DNA of 64,000 nt from Dryas octopetala (GCA_963921425.1 OY992840.1:8496501-8560500); one strand, 5' to 3'; positions 37,804-50,001 are shown, counted from the first letter of the stretch. Translations and numbers: made by a program. The notes: a model not told the origin generated them from the sequence alone.

Positions 37804-39800
37804 TTTTTTTTTTCTTTTTTTTTCTAACAAAACAAGAAATCATAACACAAAATCTTGACTATACCCAGATCCAAAGCGATATAAATTAGAAAGCAATGAG
37901 GTAAGTTAGAGAAACCCATGGTCTCAAAACTTTATTGATATTAGGTATTAGTAAATGTTCTCTCCATTAGTTCATTTCTACAATTTGTAGCTTAGCATAG
38001 ACAGATAAAAACTCCTATGTAACTGTCGTCGCTGTTCTATAGTTGAATTTTTCTATTTCTCATTAATCATAATCATGTACAAACGTAACAAGAGATAAAC
38101 ATCAAAATATATAGGATTGTAATATGAAAGTTTTTCTTGCATGACATGGTCCATATTTAAACCTGAACAAGTAGCTATTGACTGACACGTAATGGACAGT
38201 AGAGTTCCTTTGCCATGTGGCACATGCGTAACTGATAGCCATTTTTAGGTACCTTTAAACAAAGAATAACTTACCTGTCCTTATAACAGGGACATGTGTT
38301 ATCCCTGTTAAAGAGAGAGAGAGAGAGATTAAGGAGGGATACCACATGTCCCTGTGTCACCGGGACATTTAAGTTCCTTTCCTTTAAATATCACATTCAC
38401 AACATCAAATCTAAGAAAGGAAATTCTTAACCAAGCTGCCAAACATGATGATTATGATGATGTATGGCAGATTGACAATTCAGTAGTCCGGTCACACTCG
38501 TCTCTATAGCCAGTCATGACTCATGCCTATTAGTGCCCTGAAACATATACATGCAATTAATTTCTCCAGCTTATACAATTAATTAAGCTACAGAAAGTTG
38601 GTTATGGCATGTGATTCAACATAGGTATTAAATATTAGATAAAAAGAAGTAACATCTTTTGATATTTTCTTTATGGGTATTTCATTTCAAACCACATTTG
38701 CAACTTTATTTCTGTTGAAGTTTTCGTATCTTCAATCTATGATTATATATAGATAATATTTTACACCGACGGATCAAGGAATTTGTCTCTATAATAAAGT
38801 CGTGGTAAATAAGCTTATGAAATTGAGCATGGGTAAACGTGCTACGTGCCTCAACCTTCTTAACTTAAGAAATGTTTATTTCAGACATTGCATCAAACTT
38901 TTTCCCCATTTTTTTAAAAGAAAAATTCAGAGATATTGAGGTCAAATTGTATATTCATGACAAATTAAATGGAAGAAAAAAATAAGTGTCAATAGAACCC
39001 ATTGACTGCATAGTGGATTCGCCACTGATATTTAGTACGTCTATAAAGGGTCCCTTTATTGTACAATCTTTGTATGGTATGGGAAAAAAATGTATTGGAT
39101 TAATATATTATTTGTATCGTGTGGTAATACTTCGCGTCAAATAATTTGATTAAAAGATGATATGTGTATGAATTTGATAATAGTTTTTTATTTCTCATAT
39201 ACATGCTATGTTTTAATTAAATTGTTCTGCCACGTACATTGCAGTGTAACAAAAGTAGCCTCATTTATACATATTTTTCTTTTAGTGTTGTGTATACATT
39301 GGATATATTATATATGATTAAAAAATTGTGTGTATGGCTGTATGATTATACAGCCACTGTATGGTACAAGAATCCCTATTCAAACTTACACATCAGGTGA
39401 AGGACTTGCACACGGTAACCATTTGGGGTTTGCCCAATATCCTGAGAACAGCTTTTGTGGAAAAAAGAGAGAGAACAATTTTCTGTTCCACAAGCTAGTT
39501 TTGTGTGTTGTAGTTGTTGTAGAGCCTTTTCTGTTACACAATCATGCAAGGTTGCTTATCAATTGGAAATTTAACAGTTTAGGCAAATATTGAATGATCA
39601 CCAGGCTCCATTGTTGAAGTGCTTTCAATAGCAGGCTACTCATTTAATTATTCATCAAAATGTGACTGGTCAGTCAGAGTACTGGGAAGATTTTCTTGCT
39701 TGTTATTTGACTTGCACCCTACCTACCCAACTATATTGTAGTTAATGAGAACCAACTATGGCACAAATTTTCTTAAAATGTCACTGAGGAAGTAGCTAAT
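37804..39800. other. Intergenic DNA, no gene supported
   Basis: Apart from the stem-loop at 38281-38362, I see only AT-rich sequence and the small frame 39330-39593, which has no recognisable domain. Confidence 0.4.
38281..38362. repeat. Short stem-loop with GA loop
   Basis: GGGACATGTGTTATCCCT and AGGGATACCACATGTCCC are inverted arms of 18 bp with few mismatches; the loop contains (GA)n. It could be a tiny MITE or a hairpin. Confidence 0.6.
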
Positions 39801-39804
39801 TTAT

Positions 39805-40235
39805 GGGTGCTTTAATTAAAAATCTAAAATAAAAAAAAAAATTATCTAAACTTCAACTGTTCCAAAAATTAAATAAAAGCTCAAACTCTCTACCGAGGAC
39901 TTGGTCAGCGCTCGGCAATAATGCATATGCAACCTAACCTGCATCTAAAAAATGCATATGCAACCTAACCTGCATCTAAAAGCTCTATCTACAATTTAAT
40001 ATTTGCATCTACAACTTAAAATATGTCATTTGTAACTTAAAAAAATGCATTTGCAACCTAAAAAGGAATCTGTAACCTAAAAATATGTATCTACAATCTA
40101 AAAATGTACAAATGCAAATGCAGATGTAGGATATCGAACTCTCGGTAGTGTTTTTTTTCAAACCGCCGATGTGTACACGGACATATTGGGATTGAACTTA
40201 ATTTTTTTATTTGACTGAATTTCTAGTTAAAAATC
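39805..40235 (-). repeat. Dispersed GATGCATCT-type repeat, copy B (inverted)
   Basis: Reverse-orientation relative of 42838-43215. It has CTACCGAGGACTTGGTCAGC, an array of ATGCATATGCAACCTAACC and TCTACAACTTAAAATATGTC modules, TCGAACTCTCGGTAGTG, and ATTTCTAGTTAAAAATCTTTC at the end. A direct duplication of about 33 bp (TGCATATGCAACCTAACC) occurs at 39922 and 39955. Confidence 0.7.
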
Positions 40236-40671
40236 TTTCAAGAACAGGACTTGAAAGTAATTTATTGTAATTCCTTCAAAAAGTAAACCATTTACTAGAA
40301 AACTAAATTCTTTGTTAAGAAAATAGAAAACTAATTTGTTTTAACTTTATTAAGAAAATGTCGATCATAGTCCAGATTAAGTCCAGATGTGAAATGAGAT
40401 CAGATCGATGGGAATGTGAGAGCTCATATCTCGATTCACATATTGACCCATCTTGGTCATTTCAAGTTCAAAATAGGCTGGTTCTTATATTTAAAAGAAA
40501 AAAAAAATTGATTAGTTTTGTAAAAGGCTTAAGTGAATAGGTTATCTTTTGAAGAAGGGTTTTTCAAATCCTCTACTTATTTTTTTGGTGCTGATCTTGA
40601 TTTTGGTTGGGCTGGCGGCCTGCGAATATTTGGGCGGCATTAATTGGTCCCCTTTAATAGAAAAATTGAAT

Positions 40672-40796
40672 CTTATTCCAACAACTTTTTTTTTTTTTTT
40701 TAGTTAGGAAAGGAATGATCGAACTTAGGTGCATTGTAAGTAATTTTACGGCCCTTCTAACTGAACTACCCAACAAGTGGCTTATTCCAACAACTT
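40672..40796 (-). mobile_element. tRNA-derived SINE with 16-bp target-site duplication
   Basis: CTTATTCCAACAACTT at 40672-40687 and 40781-40796 flank 93 bp. On the minus strand the insert carries GGTAGTTCAGTTAGAAGGGC (A box), AAGTTCGATCATTCC (B box) and a terminal poly(A) of about 15. All three SINE marks are present: Pol III boxes, tail and target duplication. The body is unusually short, little more than the tRNA-like head. Confidence 0.9.
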
Positions 40797-40914
40797 ATAC
40801 ATGAATTTTGTTAAATCAATTTAAAAAGAGATACATAAAGTGATAGAAACACAAACCCACCAGAAATTAACTATGATTATGATACTATACTAAAATTTTG
40901 ATTATGATACTATA

Positions 40915-42209
40915 CTAGAATTCCTTCTCATTAGGAACTGTGACGATCACTTTCACTTCTGGAGGAGCACCCTTTTCATAAGCTGCTGATGATGGCATTG
41001 CCATAACAAGTAATATTCCACCAGAAATGAACCCAACCCAATACGAAACACAAGCAGGCTTATACCCTTCACGAAACTCCACCTCATTTGCCCCAAAACC
41101 ATCCCAGATTGCTCCATTAACTTGACTCCCAAGCATCAAGCTCAGGTTAACAAGTCCATGGTTTCTCGAAAAATTCTCAACCTTGATTGCATTGCAAGTG
41201 TTGGTCTTCACAAACAAGGAAGACTTGGGAGTCAATCTGCTACCAAACTTGCTCTCTGCCTCTTCAACACAAAACTGCAATGCATCATTCTCTGAATCCA
41301 CATTCTCGGGCATATTGATGTCAAAAATCATTGTTTGCCCACAGTTTTTGCTGCGATTGGAGCTGAAAATGGTGGTGGGGGAGCAACAAGGTTTCGAAAT
41401 ATTATTAGGGATGTAATATATAGGGATTAAAGGTAGACTATTTTCTGAAAGCATATTGTTGTGGATGTTAGCCCATTTCTTGAGGAAGTTTTCCTTTAAC
41501 AAAAGGTCTGCTAGAAGAAGGCTGCAGCTAATTCCTATTGAGCATCCTCCACACTGGAACTTGGTCACCTAAGAAAAAGAAGAAGAAAAAAAACAAGCAA
41601 GAAACAGCTCGATCCTCGATTAAAATTTGATGAATACAATAGCAATGAAGCGAAAATATTATATTGCCAATTAAACAATCTGTCAATAGTTCAGTTTCAC
41701 ATTCTAACAAATTAAGCTGTTGCACATACCTGAACAAAAAACAGTGGAGAGAACTTGGGATCTTGTTCATCAACCCCTTTCCAAAACACAAGCTTAGCTT
41801 CTGCATCCTCCCTATCTTTGGAACCAAGAAACTCAGACATGGTTACTTGTATTTGGGCCTCAATAAGTCTAATGCCACTATCATTTGACACAATCTCCAG
41901 TTCTCCATGGTTGTCGTTCTTATATGCTTCTCGAAGTCGTCCTGCGAATAATGGTTGGTCCAAGAGAGCCCTTGCAAGAGACTCCTTGATCCACCCAACA
42001 TGAAACCAACGAGAGTCCTCTTGGGTTGCCTTTGTGTAGTAGAGAAGAATGTGCAGGCACTGTCGAAAAATTAATCCCACATCGGAGGAGTGAGGCACTG
42101 ACACTCGGCGCACTGGCCGTGGCTCTGTGATCTTGAATGGTGTCACACTCTGCGCAGCTTCAATGTGTATGTCTGGGATAAGCTTATTGCACATTGCCAT
42201 GTTTTGCAC
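40915..42209 (-). CDS. CER2-like BAHD-fold protein, copy 1 (degenerate catalytic motif)
   Basis: Two exons: 41730-42209 and 40915-41568, 377 residues plus stop. The N-domain has VRRVSVPHSSDVG, LLYYTKA, LARALLDQPLFAGRLRE and NDSGIRLIEAQI; FSPLFFVQ then joins VTKFQCGGCSIGISC across the intron. This matches the BAHD acyltransferase fold, and NDSGIR plus the FSPL.F.Q..KF.CGG block recall CER2/CER26 wax proteins. The HxxxDG site reads LLLADL, so the catalytic His is replaced by Leu and the Gly by Leu. The DFGWG position reads EFREG. At 377 residues it is 50-80 shorter than usual, mainly in the C-domain. A non-enzymatic partner role, as for CER2 in fatty-acid elongation, is an inference. Met1 and Met4 are both possible starts. 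Confidence 0.85.
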
Positions 42210-42837
42210 ACTGTCAACTGTTACACCAAATGAAAAAGGTAGTAGTTACTCTACTATATATGTGAGGAGTTGTTGCTGTGTAAATGAAAAACATGCCTAC
42301 ATAATTTTATAATTTTTTTTCTTTATATACAAAAAGGCCCATTTTAGATTTTCGTCCTGGACCTCTAAAAAGTAAAAAATGGCACTGCTTATAGTTTGCT
42401 CCCGTTAGTTAGACCTAGAGATTACGCACCCTTGCGAGTGTGTTAATTTAAGAGTGAAATGGTCCCTTCTCATATGTTTCTTGGTGAATACAAGGCCACC
42501 CTTGGAATCTTCGAGGTTCAAACCAAAAAAATGGGCCCTTGAGGCCCCGACCCTTTGTATACATTCACATAATTTTATTCTCAATAATTACACATAACTA
42601 TATAAATAGTCTATAAAATTTTGGGACCCTAAATATTTGGAAATCCGAGCATTTGTCCCAAGGGTTAATTAGATTTATACCATTCCATTTGTTTTTTTCT
42701 AGCTTCTAAATTATTGATTTTTTGATTATTAGATTCAGTTTAGATTAAAAAATTTCAGCCACTTAGGATTAAAACACACGTAAGTGTTCTCCTCATAATT
42801 ATAGAGCATGCCATTTTCTTTAACAAAAGATAAATTA

Positions 42838-43215
42838 ATAAATTACTCATAAACGCAATTTTAGAAAGATTTTTAACTAGAAACCCAGTCAATTAAAAAA
42901 TTAAGTTCCAATCCAATTTGTCTGTGTACGCGTGGGCGGAGACGGAAAAATGCACTACAGAGTACTCGGTAGCTTGCAAGATGCATCTGCATATGCACAT
43001 TTTTAGGTTGTAGATGCATCTTTTTAACTTGCATATGCATTTTTTAGGTTGGAGATGCATCTTTTTAACTTGTAGATGATATGTTTTAAGTTGTAGATGC
43101 ACTTGTAGATGCATCTGCCGAGTGCTCGGTGGACAGTTTGAGTTTCTACTTAACTTTTGGACCGGCTGAGATTTCGCTTAGCTTTCTTTCTTATTCTGGG
43201 CTTTTAATTAAATAA
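42838..43215 (+). repeat. Dispersed GATGCATCT-type repeat, copy C
   Basis: The most complete copy: AAAGATTTTTAACTAGAAAC and AAAAAATTAAG on the left, GTACTCGGTAGCTTGC, then an array of GTTGTAGATGCATCTTTTTA modules, GCCGAGTGCTCGGTGGAC, TTCTACTTAACTTTTGGACCGG and TCTTTCTTATTCTGGGC. The array holds about six GATGCATCT/ATATGCA units spaced 20-25 bp apart. A fourth partial relative lies near 48685-48830. Confidence 0.75.
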
Positions 43216-44469
43216 CCCAAGATAAATCTCATTTAATGGCTAGATTTTCAGGGATTTATTTGATTTCATAATAGAAGACAATAAATCAAAGGGCCAATTA
43301 CATAAAAATCATAAAAATAGTTTAACATTCCATAATGGTCAATGCTTTATTCATCAGCTGAAATGGAATTTTTGAAATTTTGCACAAATAGAACCGGTCA
43401 TTAAAGGTAGATATATATTTATTATCTTTCCCACTGTGCTTATATACTAGTGATGTCACCAGAAGCTGACACATGGAAAAATTAAAAAAATGTCAATATT
43501 AACAAGAACTTGACACGTGGCAATATTAACTTAACTAACTAACTAACTAACTACTATTAACAAAGTAATACAGTTTAATTAAAAGTTTAATTAGTATGAC
43601 AGTATCCAATGGTAAACTACTTTCTAATGCAGCGTTTTCACTGCTTCCCTCTCCGTGTAATGGCTTTAGTCTGGAGTATGGAACTTCAGCATGAATATAA
43701 GAATAGAAAGATGAAATTTTGCTTTAAAAAAAACATAATAACATAAAACTAACACTGTCAAATAATCACAAATATAAACTCATATTTACAAATCAATGAC
43801 TGAAGCTCAGTATCTGAAACCAACATAACCAAACTTAGAAACCATTAACAACATGCCATGACTGTAATGAATTCAAGAAAATCAATCTCATCATATGGAA
43901 GCAATCAACACAAAAACGAAACCTAAAAGAAATGTTTTTTTTTTAGTATTAAGAACTAAAAATTTTCAAAATCCTACCCCCAAACCTAAATTAAAGTGCC
44001 CCCTTTCTCAAGTGTCTTCCTTCTTTGTACCAAAAAAAAAAAGGTGTCTTCCTTCTACTCTTTGTTTTTCTTTCACTCTCTCACTCTTACTCATGCAAAT
44101 TCCTTCACACATCCTTCTTCTCTTTGATTAATATTTGCTCATGATCGAAACAAATTTAATATTAAAGAGAGTATACAAAATTAAGAAGTTTTCTAATAAA
44201 ATAAAAAAATAGCTTGAATTGTCTCTTCCAAAAAAATAGCTTTCATTGTTTAGGTGCCCCATTCTAGCTCCGCCACTGCCTACAATTAAAGAACCTACAT
44301 ATGTACGTAAAGTTAGCATATACTACAACCAAGCTAACACAAAAGAAAATTCTTATACTTATAATCAAGTACACAAGTAGCTAAATTATATGCTTCCCAA
44401 ACAAGATAAATATCTCTATGATAAAGTAGGTGAATTATGTGGTTCTAAAAAAAGTAGGTAACTTAGCTG

Positions 44470-44529
<60 letters not shown>

Positions 44530-44929
44530 TATCATGACCAAATTTGCAGGAAAATTATTTTCGAAATTCAAAAAGAACTTCAAAACTGAGTCAATCAATA
44601 TTAATATTTTTAATTATTCAATCAATAATTAACACTTACCACTGTTAATATTACCTAAAGCGAACTAAAGTGTATGTTAGCTAGGAAAACAACAAAACCA
44701 AAATTATGAATTGGCTGACTTATCCAACAACGTAAGGAAACTTGATAACATGAACACTGGTCTAAGGGGTAAACCTATGAAAATTGCAAGGTGAACAAGA
44801 ACCACCAACTTGGAATTGAAGCTCGTAAAGAAGGTGAAACGTTGCATCTAGATCGAGATCGCGCAAATGCGAGTGTGACTATGTAAATGCTTAAGGGCAA
44901 AATTAAAGTGGTAATAAATTAGAGTTGGG
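43216..44929. other. Intergenic DNA with microsatellites
   Basis: Contains a TAAC run near 43531-43552. No gene is supported; the frame 43895-44131 has no domain. Confidence 0.4.
44471..44530. repeat. (TTA)n microsatellite
   Basis: About 20 uninterrupted trinucleotides; the poly-Asn minus-strand frame across it is an artefact. Confidence 0.97.
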
Positions 44930-45122
44930 TGGCAATATTTAACCTAATAGGTAATAAATCTATCCTTTAGCTTAATTATGAGATCGGGTTTTTATTTCGT
45001 TGAAAGCGTTTAGCTTGTTTGCTCTATAATTGTAGGGCTTCTTGTTATAACTTGATATTTTCTATCGTTTTTGGTTGTTTTAATGCAATGTTATTGCTTT
45101 CTCAAAAAAAAAAAAAAAAAAA
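44930..45122 (+). mobile_element. Possible LINE 3' tail
   Basis: TTGTTTTAATGCAATGTTATTGCTTTCTC followed by about 20 As resembles plant LINE 3' ends. The 5' limit is not defined; AAATTATATG after the tail also occurs near 44383, a weak candidate target duplication. Confidence 0.35.
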
Positions 45123-45142
45123 ATTATATGTCTTAAATGTAT

Positions 45143-45519
45143 GAGCAAATTACAACACTAGTCCTCAAACTTTACTCTTAGTATCACTTTGGTCCATGCA
45201 CAAACTTATTTTTTGAATTCAATAGTCTGCAAATTTTCACCTGTATATCACTTAAGTTCATTTTGTCAATTCCATCCATCATTTTCGTCAATTTTAATCA
45301 CGTGTCAAGCATTTGAGCCCCTTTTGAAAGGTAAAAATGACAACCCACCTCATCTTCTTCCCCCAACGTGAAATATGTGATTAAAATTGATGGAATTGAT
45401 GGAATGGACTAAAATGATACTCAAGGTAAAGTTCATGAACTATATAATTCAAAAAATAACTTCGTGGACCAAAGTGATACTCAAGGTAAAGTTCAAGGGT
45501 CATTGCTATAATTCTCTCC
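45143..45519. mobile_element. Foldback MITE with TTTGGTCCA arms
   Basis: The left arm has CAAACTTTACTCTTAGTATC and CACTTTGGTCCA. The right arm, inverted, has TGAACTTTACCTTGAGTATC and CACTTTGGTCCA. The arms share about 150-170 bp, including ATTCCATC and TCAATTTTAATCAC. The right arm holds an internal direct repeat, GATACTCAAGGTAAAGTTCA, at about 45414 and 45475. Confidence 0.75.
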
Positions 45520-45949
45520 TTAACTGTATTTATGAGTAACTTCATTAGTTGTGTGTCACTAGAAGATAATAATTCTAAAAACAAATATGGTGGGTTAGGC
45601 ATAAGCTAGAAAAAATCTATTCTAGGAGCTAGGTTTCTCTTAATTTACTATTTTCCTAATTGACTTAAGTAAACAACCAAATCTTGTCTTAGCATGAACG
45701 GATCTAGTAAAAGATGCAAAACAACAATTTTTTATATGAGTTAACATCATACATGAAGGTTAATTGCATAGTCTCTCCGTCTAAATAATGGTCAAATAAT
45801 ACTTTTGTTCCCTTTACTTTGATGAAAATTTATACTTTGATCTTGTTCTTTTGAATTTAGCAACTTCTGTACTTCTAATATGATAGCAATGGAGTCAAAA
45901 TCATTAATCCGATTTCAAATGTTGATGGGGAGAGGTATGTTCTATTATC

Positions 45950-46290
45950 CAGCATATTCTACAAGTTAAGTTAATCGAAAGAATGACATGATTTAAATTT
46001 TTGAAGAATGTGAATAAGAGTTAATTTTATAAAAAATTATTATATGTAACTATAACAAGCTATGATTTAATGAAATAGTGGATATACACTATCATTCAAT
46101 TAAAAAAAAAAAAAAAGAATATAGACCACCGTCGTCACGTCGCATAAATATTGTATAATATAGTTCGTTGTTACGACTATCGAGTTGCATGACGTTCGCT
46201 ATTGTTTCGTTTTCTATTAAATGCACCCATCAGATCATTTGCAATGTGAACTAACAATATTAATTGCGCATAAAAGCGATATTGGGTACT
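45950..46290. repeat. Segment duplicated near the retrotransposon target site (copy P1)
   Basis: Shares ATATTCTACAAGTT, ATGA(T)TTTAA..TTT..AAGAATGTGA, GTCGC..CATAAATATT, GTTACGACT and TTTCGTTTTCTA.TTAA.TGCACC with 49704-50001 joined to 57713-57765. A shorter relative (CATATTGTACAAGTTGATTG) lies upstream of the second BAHD-like gene near 60546. Confidence 0.65.
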
Positions 46291-46959
46291 GCCCTATTCA
46301 TTCTGGTCTAACACTATCTATGGTAGGGCTCAATCTGTGTGTTGGTTGTTGGTTGTTGGTAGTCGGTAGCTAGGCTCAACTGTGTTCATCAACTTATTCT
46401 CACACCTCATTAGTGTACATGACTTTTGATGTCTTGTTTAATTGATATACATGACTTTTGATCCAATTGCATTATATTGCTTATAAAGTTATTTGCACTA
46501 TATATTATACAATTATCAATTATGGAATATGTGAGCAATATAGTTTCTCGATCATGAGAGAGATTATTAATCATGAACTTTTTTTGTGAGATAATATATA
46601 GATGATCATATCATGAACTTTTGTTGGAAGATAAAAATTTACCTATTCTCTCATCTGATACCACATGGTATCCATACTCTCTTTTATTGGCTATCTCTCT
46701 TCTCTCACTCTCTTTATATTTTTCTCATATTGTGTCTCTATCTCTCTCTTCAAAAGATGCTACATCACTACAACATGAGGATAGGTAAATTTTTTCCGAA
46801 AATAACATACAATTTTTTTTAATGTAAATATATCATATATGTATTAAGGAATTATAATGTAAATATATATATATGGCACTTTAACTTTAATTTCTTATGA
46901 TGATTTATTTATGTGTTGGATATTAAATTGTATTTGAGATTTCATTAGCTGTGAATTAT

Positions 46960-47400
46960 TACTAAAATGTTTACTACAAAGAGGACAATAAAATGTGTGC
47001 TCAAAGACAATTTTTGAACATTAAACTATTTTTTTTTTAGTACTTTTAAAGACGCCTTTTCAATTAAATCTGTTCTCGTTGACAACTATTTAAGACATTT
47101 ATTTTTTTTACAAACCGTCCTCTATATAAGTTTCAAGGACAATTTTATCTTAAAGAATGCCCTATATAACATTTCTTAAGGATGGTTTATGTGAAAATGT
47201 GTTCTTTAGGCCACCTTTTAAGGACGTATAAAGTGTATTTTTTGTATTTTGGCACCAATTAGAGGACGCTTTATCTAATTATTAAGGATGCTTAAAAAGC
47301 ATCCTTTTTTATCAGAGGAATAGAGGACGTTTAAAAAGCGTCATCCATGATCATAGATGAAGCTTTTTTGCCGTCCACTATTATCAAATTTGTAGTAGTG
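46960..47400 (-). mobile_element. CACTA-type transposon terminus with subterminal repeats
   Basis: Read on the minus strand the segment starts CACTACTACAAATTTGATAA at 47400. It is followed by repeated subterminal words of the type AAGGACGC/GCGTCCTCTA (near 47274, 47290, 47325 and further left). This is the architecture of En/Spm-like ends. I could not find the opposite terminus; CACTACAAC at about 46766 is a weak candidate with no matching 3-bp duplication. Confidence 0.6.
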
Positions 47401-47558
47401 GGAGCAGTACTAGTGATCCTTATACTCTGGTCTCTGGCAGACTCCTTATATGTTTCAAGCCGAATTTGTTGGTTTTGTACCAATTTTTGGGGGTCCGGTC
47501 CCATGTTATACTGAACTCGTTGAACAGTACCAAAAGAGTCCCAGCAAAATTCCTTCAA
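47331..47558 (-). pseudogene. Orphan exon-like fragment next to the CACTA end
   Basis: The minus frame encodes EFCWDSFGTVQRVQYNMG and a following LVQNQQIRLETYKESARDQ, whose composition looks like real protein rather than a random frame. An acceptor-like AG precedes GAATTTTGC. I do not recognise the source gene. The frame then runs into the CACTA terminus, so at most one exon remains. Confidence 0.35.
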
Positions 47559-47559
47559 A

Positions 47560-49996
47560 TGGGAAGTAGAAAAGAATTACCTCAGACAATATGAAATTGA
47601 TGACAAACACACAAAGGATATGAAACTGTTCAGACAAATAATGCAATCAAGGACTCCCTAATGTCCATCATAATCTCTAAAGAAAGTCAAGAAAATATAC
47701 ATACATAAGCAGCAAACCAAAATATTGATTCAGGGAAGCTGGATAACTATTACAAAAAGACTCTGAAATGAAGGGTTTTACTATTTCTTGAAATACATTA
47801 AAATAGAGGGTTATAAGAAATTAGAAATGAGCATCCTTGGACTAACAGACACTGATCATCCCCCATCACCAAAAACATGCTCTATTGCACATACATCAAG
47901 GTTGATCAAAGTCATAAGTGATAACAAAAACAACTGAAGATCGATCAGCAGACTCTTTTGCATCCTCCCGACCAATTTGAGCAATTGACCTAATCAAACT
48001 CTTGACAAGTTTGGGAGATAATGTAACTTTACTAACGTGTAGATTCTAGTACCTAGGAAAGAAATTAAGGGTGAAAGGACCATCTAATAATTAATTAACA
48101 AACGTGTTATACAGGGTAAGGGTAAGAAAACATGAAGCTTTTTTATTTTATTTTATAAATTCAGATCTTCAAGCATTCTATGTAGGGTTTTTCTTGTTTA
48201 GAGGCAATGAATTTGACAAATTCATCTAAGCCAGTTGCCCCTGTATTTTGCGGGGAGCTCTTCATCAACCAGCTCCAGAGCAGGCTCGATCCACTATCTC
48301 TTCCATGGCTAGGCTAGCAAAGCAGCCTATGGAGACCCTAGCAAAGCTGTCTAATTGCAAGTCACAAAATTAGGATGGATGTGACTGATAAGATTGTATT
48401 TTATGTTTTATGTTGGTTTATTAAATTTTCGTATGTTTATATAATAGAAAGACAAAAGGAATATATATCAACATCATTTAATTTTATGTGATTTTTGAAA
48501 TGTCACTGCAACATTGATTATGGGTACGTTGTTATTGATGAACAATGACAATTTTTTTTTTTTTTAAATAAGTGTTGGTTCATCGGCCCCCTTGCCGATC
48601 AATCGACTTATAAAAAGTGGTCCAGCTTATCAATCATTTTGTTTAGCGTGTGGCTAATTGAATGAGGTTAATTTGTGGAGGCTTCTGTTAAGTTTTAATT
48701 CTGGGCACCTAAAATTCTATGGTTAAAATGTACTTAATATAAAGTCGACAAATTAGTACCGAAGACTTGAGGAAAAAGTAAAAATGCACTGCAGAACATT
48801 CGATAATGGCTACCGAATACTCGGCGCCTGATATGCGTGACAAAAAATTAGAAACTAATAAACCAATATTATGTAATGTGAAAGGTTACAATATTATTGA
48901 AGTTTAATTAGAATTCTAAAAGTACTTTAATATGTAGAATGTAAAATTAAAGGACCTATATATATTGAAGTCTCCCATTTTTATATTCTTTAATAAGTTA
49001 TTCCGTGCAAATCATGTAGTAAGTAGAAATAAACCTAGGAAAAAGACCAATGTACCCATGAATTAACATTGTGATGTTTACATGATGTCTATAAATAATT
49101 GAGAGATTTTTAGTCAGATATCCTTGATTGCTAATAAAAGAAAACTACGACACGATTGAAAATTTTTAAATTATAATGACCCAATTAAAAAGGCTAAATT
49201 AATTACACGGTTAACCAATATCATTTTTCAATGTTATTTATTTAGGGACAAAATCTCAATTTTCGTTTAATTGAAGTTATAGAGGGCTTATATGCACCTC
49301 ACATGTAGGGCTATAAGTGCCATTTTGTCATCAATAAAACTTAATTAGTCATGTTTATGCACCCTTACATGTAGGGTCGTTCAATTGCCCACTTTGCACC
49401 CAAATTCGATCCCCCCTCCCTCAAATAAAAAAATAAATAAATACATGTCAAATTACATTCATATGACATGAAATAGGATGGAAAATTTGATCAAAACTGA
49501 ACAACAATTAGACTTTGTTGTTGGATTGTAAAGGACATTAACCATATGGGTATTTATTAAAAATATTAAAACAATATGAGTAACATTGAAATGAAAATCA
49601 AACCATAAGGACTAAACGTACAATTAGACCATTTTAAAATGATTCAAACTACTTGAATGAATTCATGTAATTTCCCTACTCAAAACACCCATATTGCTTG
49701 TATGTATTGTCCAACATATTCTACAAGTTTAATCAAAAGAATTACATGATTTTAACTTTTCAAGAATGTGACTACTCATTGTGAATAATGTATTTTATAT
49801 GTGGTGTATACACTCCGGCTTATTTAAGAGACAACTTATTTAAGGGTTGAATTCAATATATATGGTTATGAAATCAATAATTCATTGCAGTAAGTATTGA
49901 ATGAATTGATCCCTCATGCATGTTAAATTTCTTGGGTGAGCTGGACTGATCGATAGTGTATATACACAACTGTCGCCACATAAATATTTTGTTACG
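47560..49996. other. Intergenic DNA, no gene supported
   Basis: AT-rich, with a partial GCTCGG/GATGCATCT-family relative near 48685-48830 and old MITE-like palindromic debris near 49060-49210. 49704-50001 is copy P2 of the 45950-46290 segment. Confidence 0.4.
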
Positions 49997-50001
49997 ACTC
50001 C

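Noticed and set aside
44416..44598. Poly-Asn minus-strand frame
   Set aside because: Translation of the (TTA)n microsatellite.
46766..46775. CACTACAAC as the left end of the CACTA element
   Set aside because: Flanking 3 bp do not match those at 47400, and no subterminal repeats follow it.
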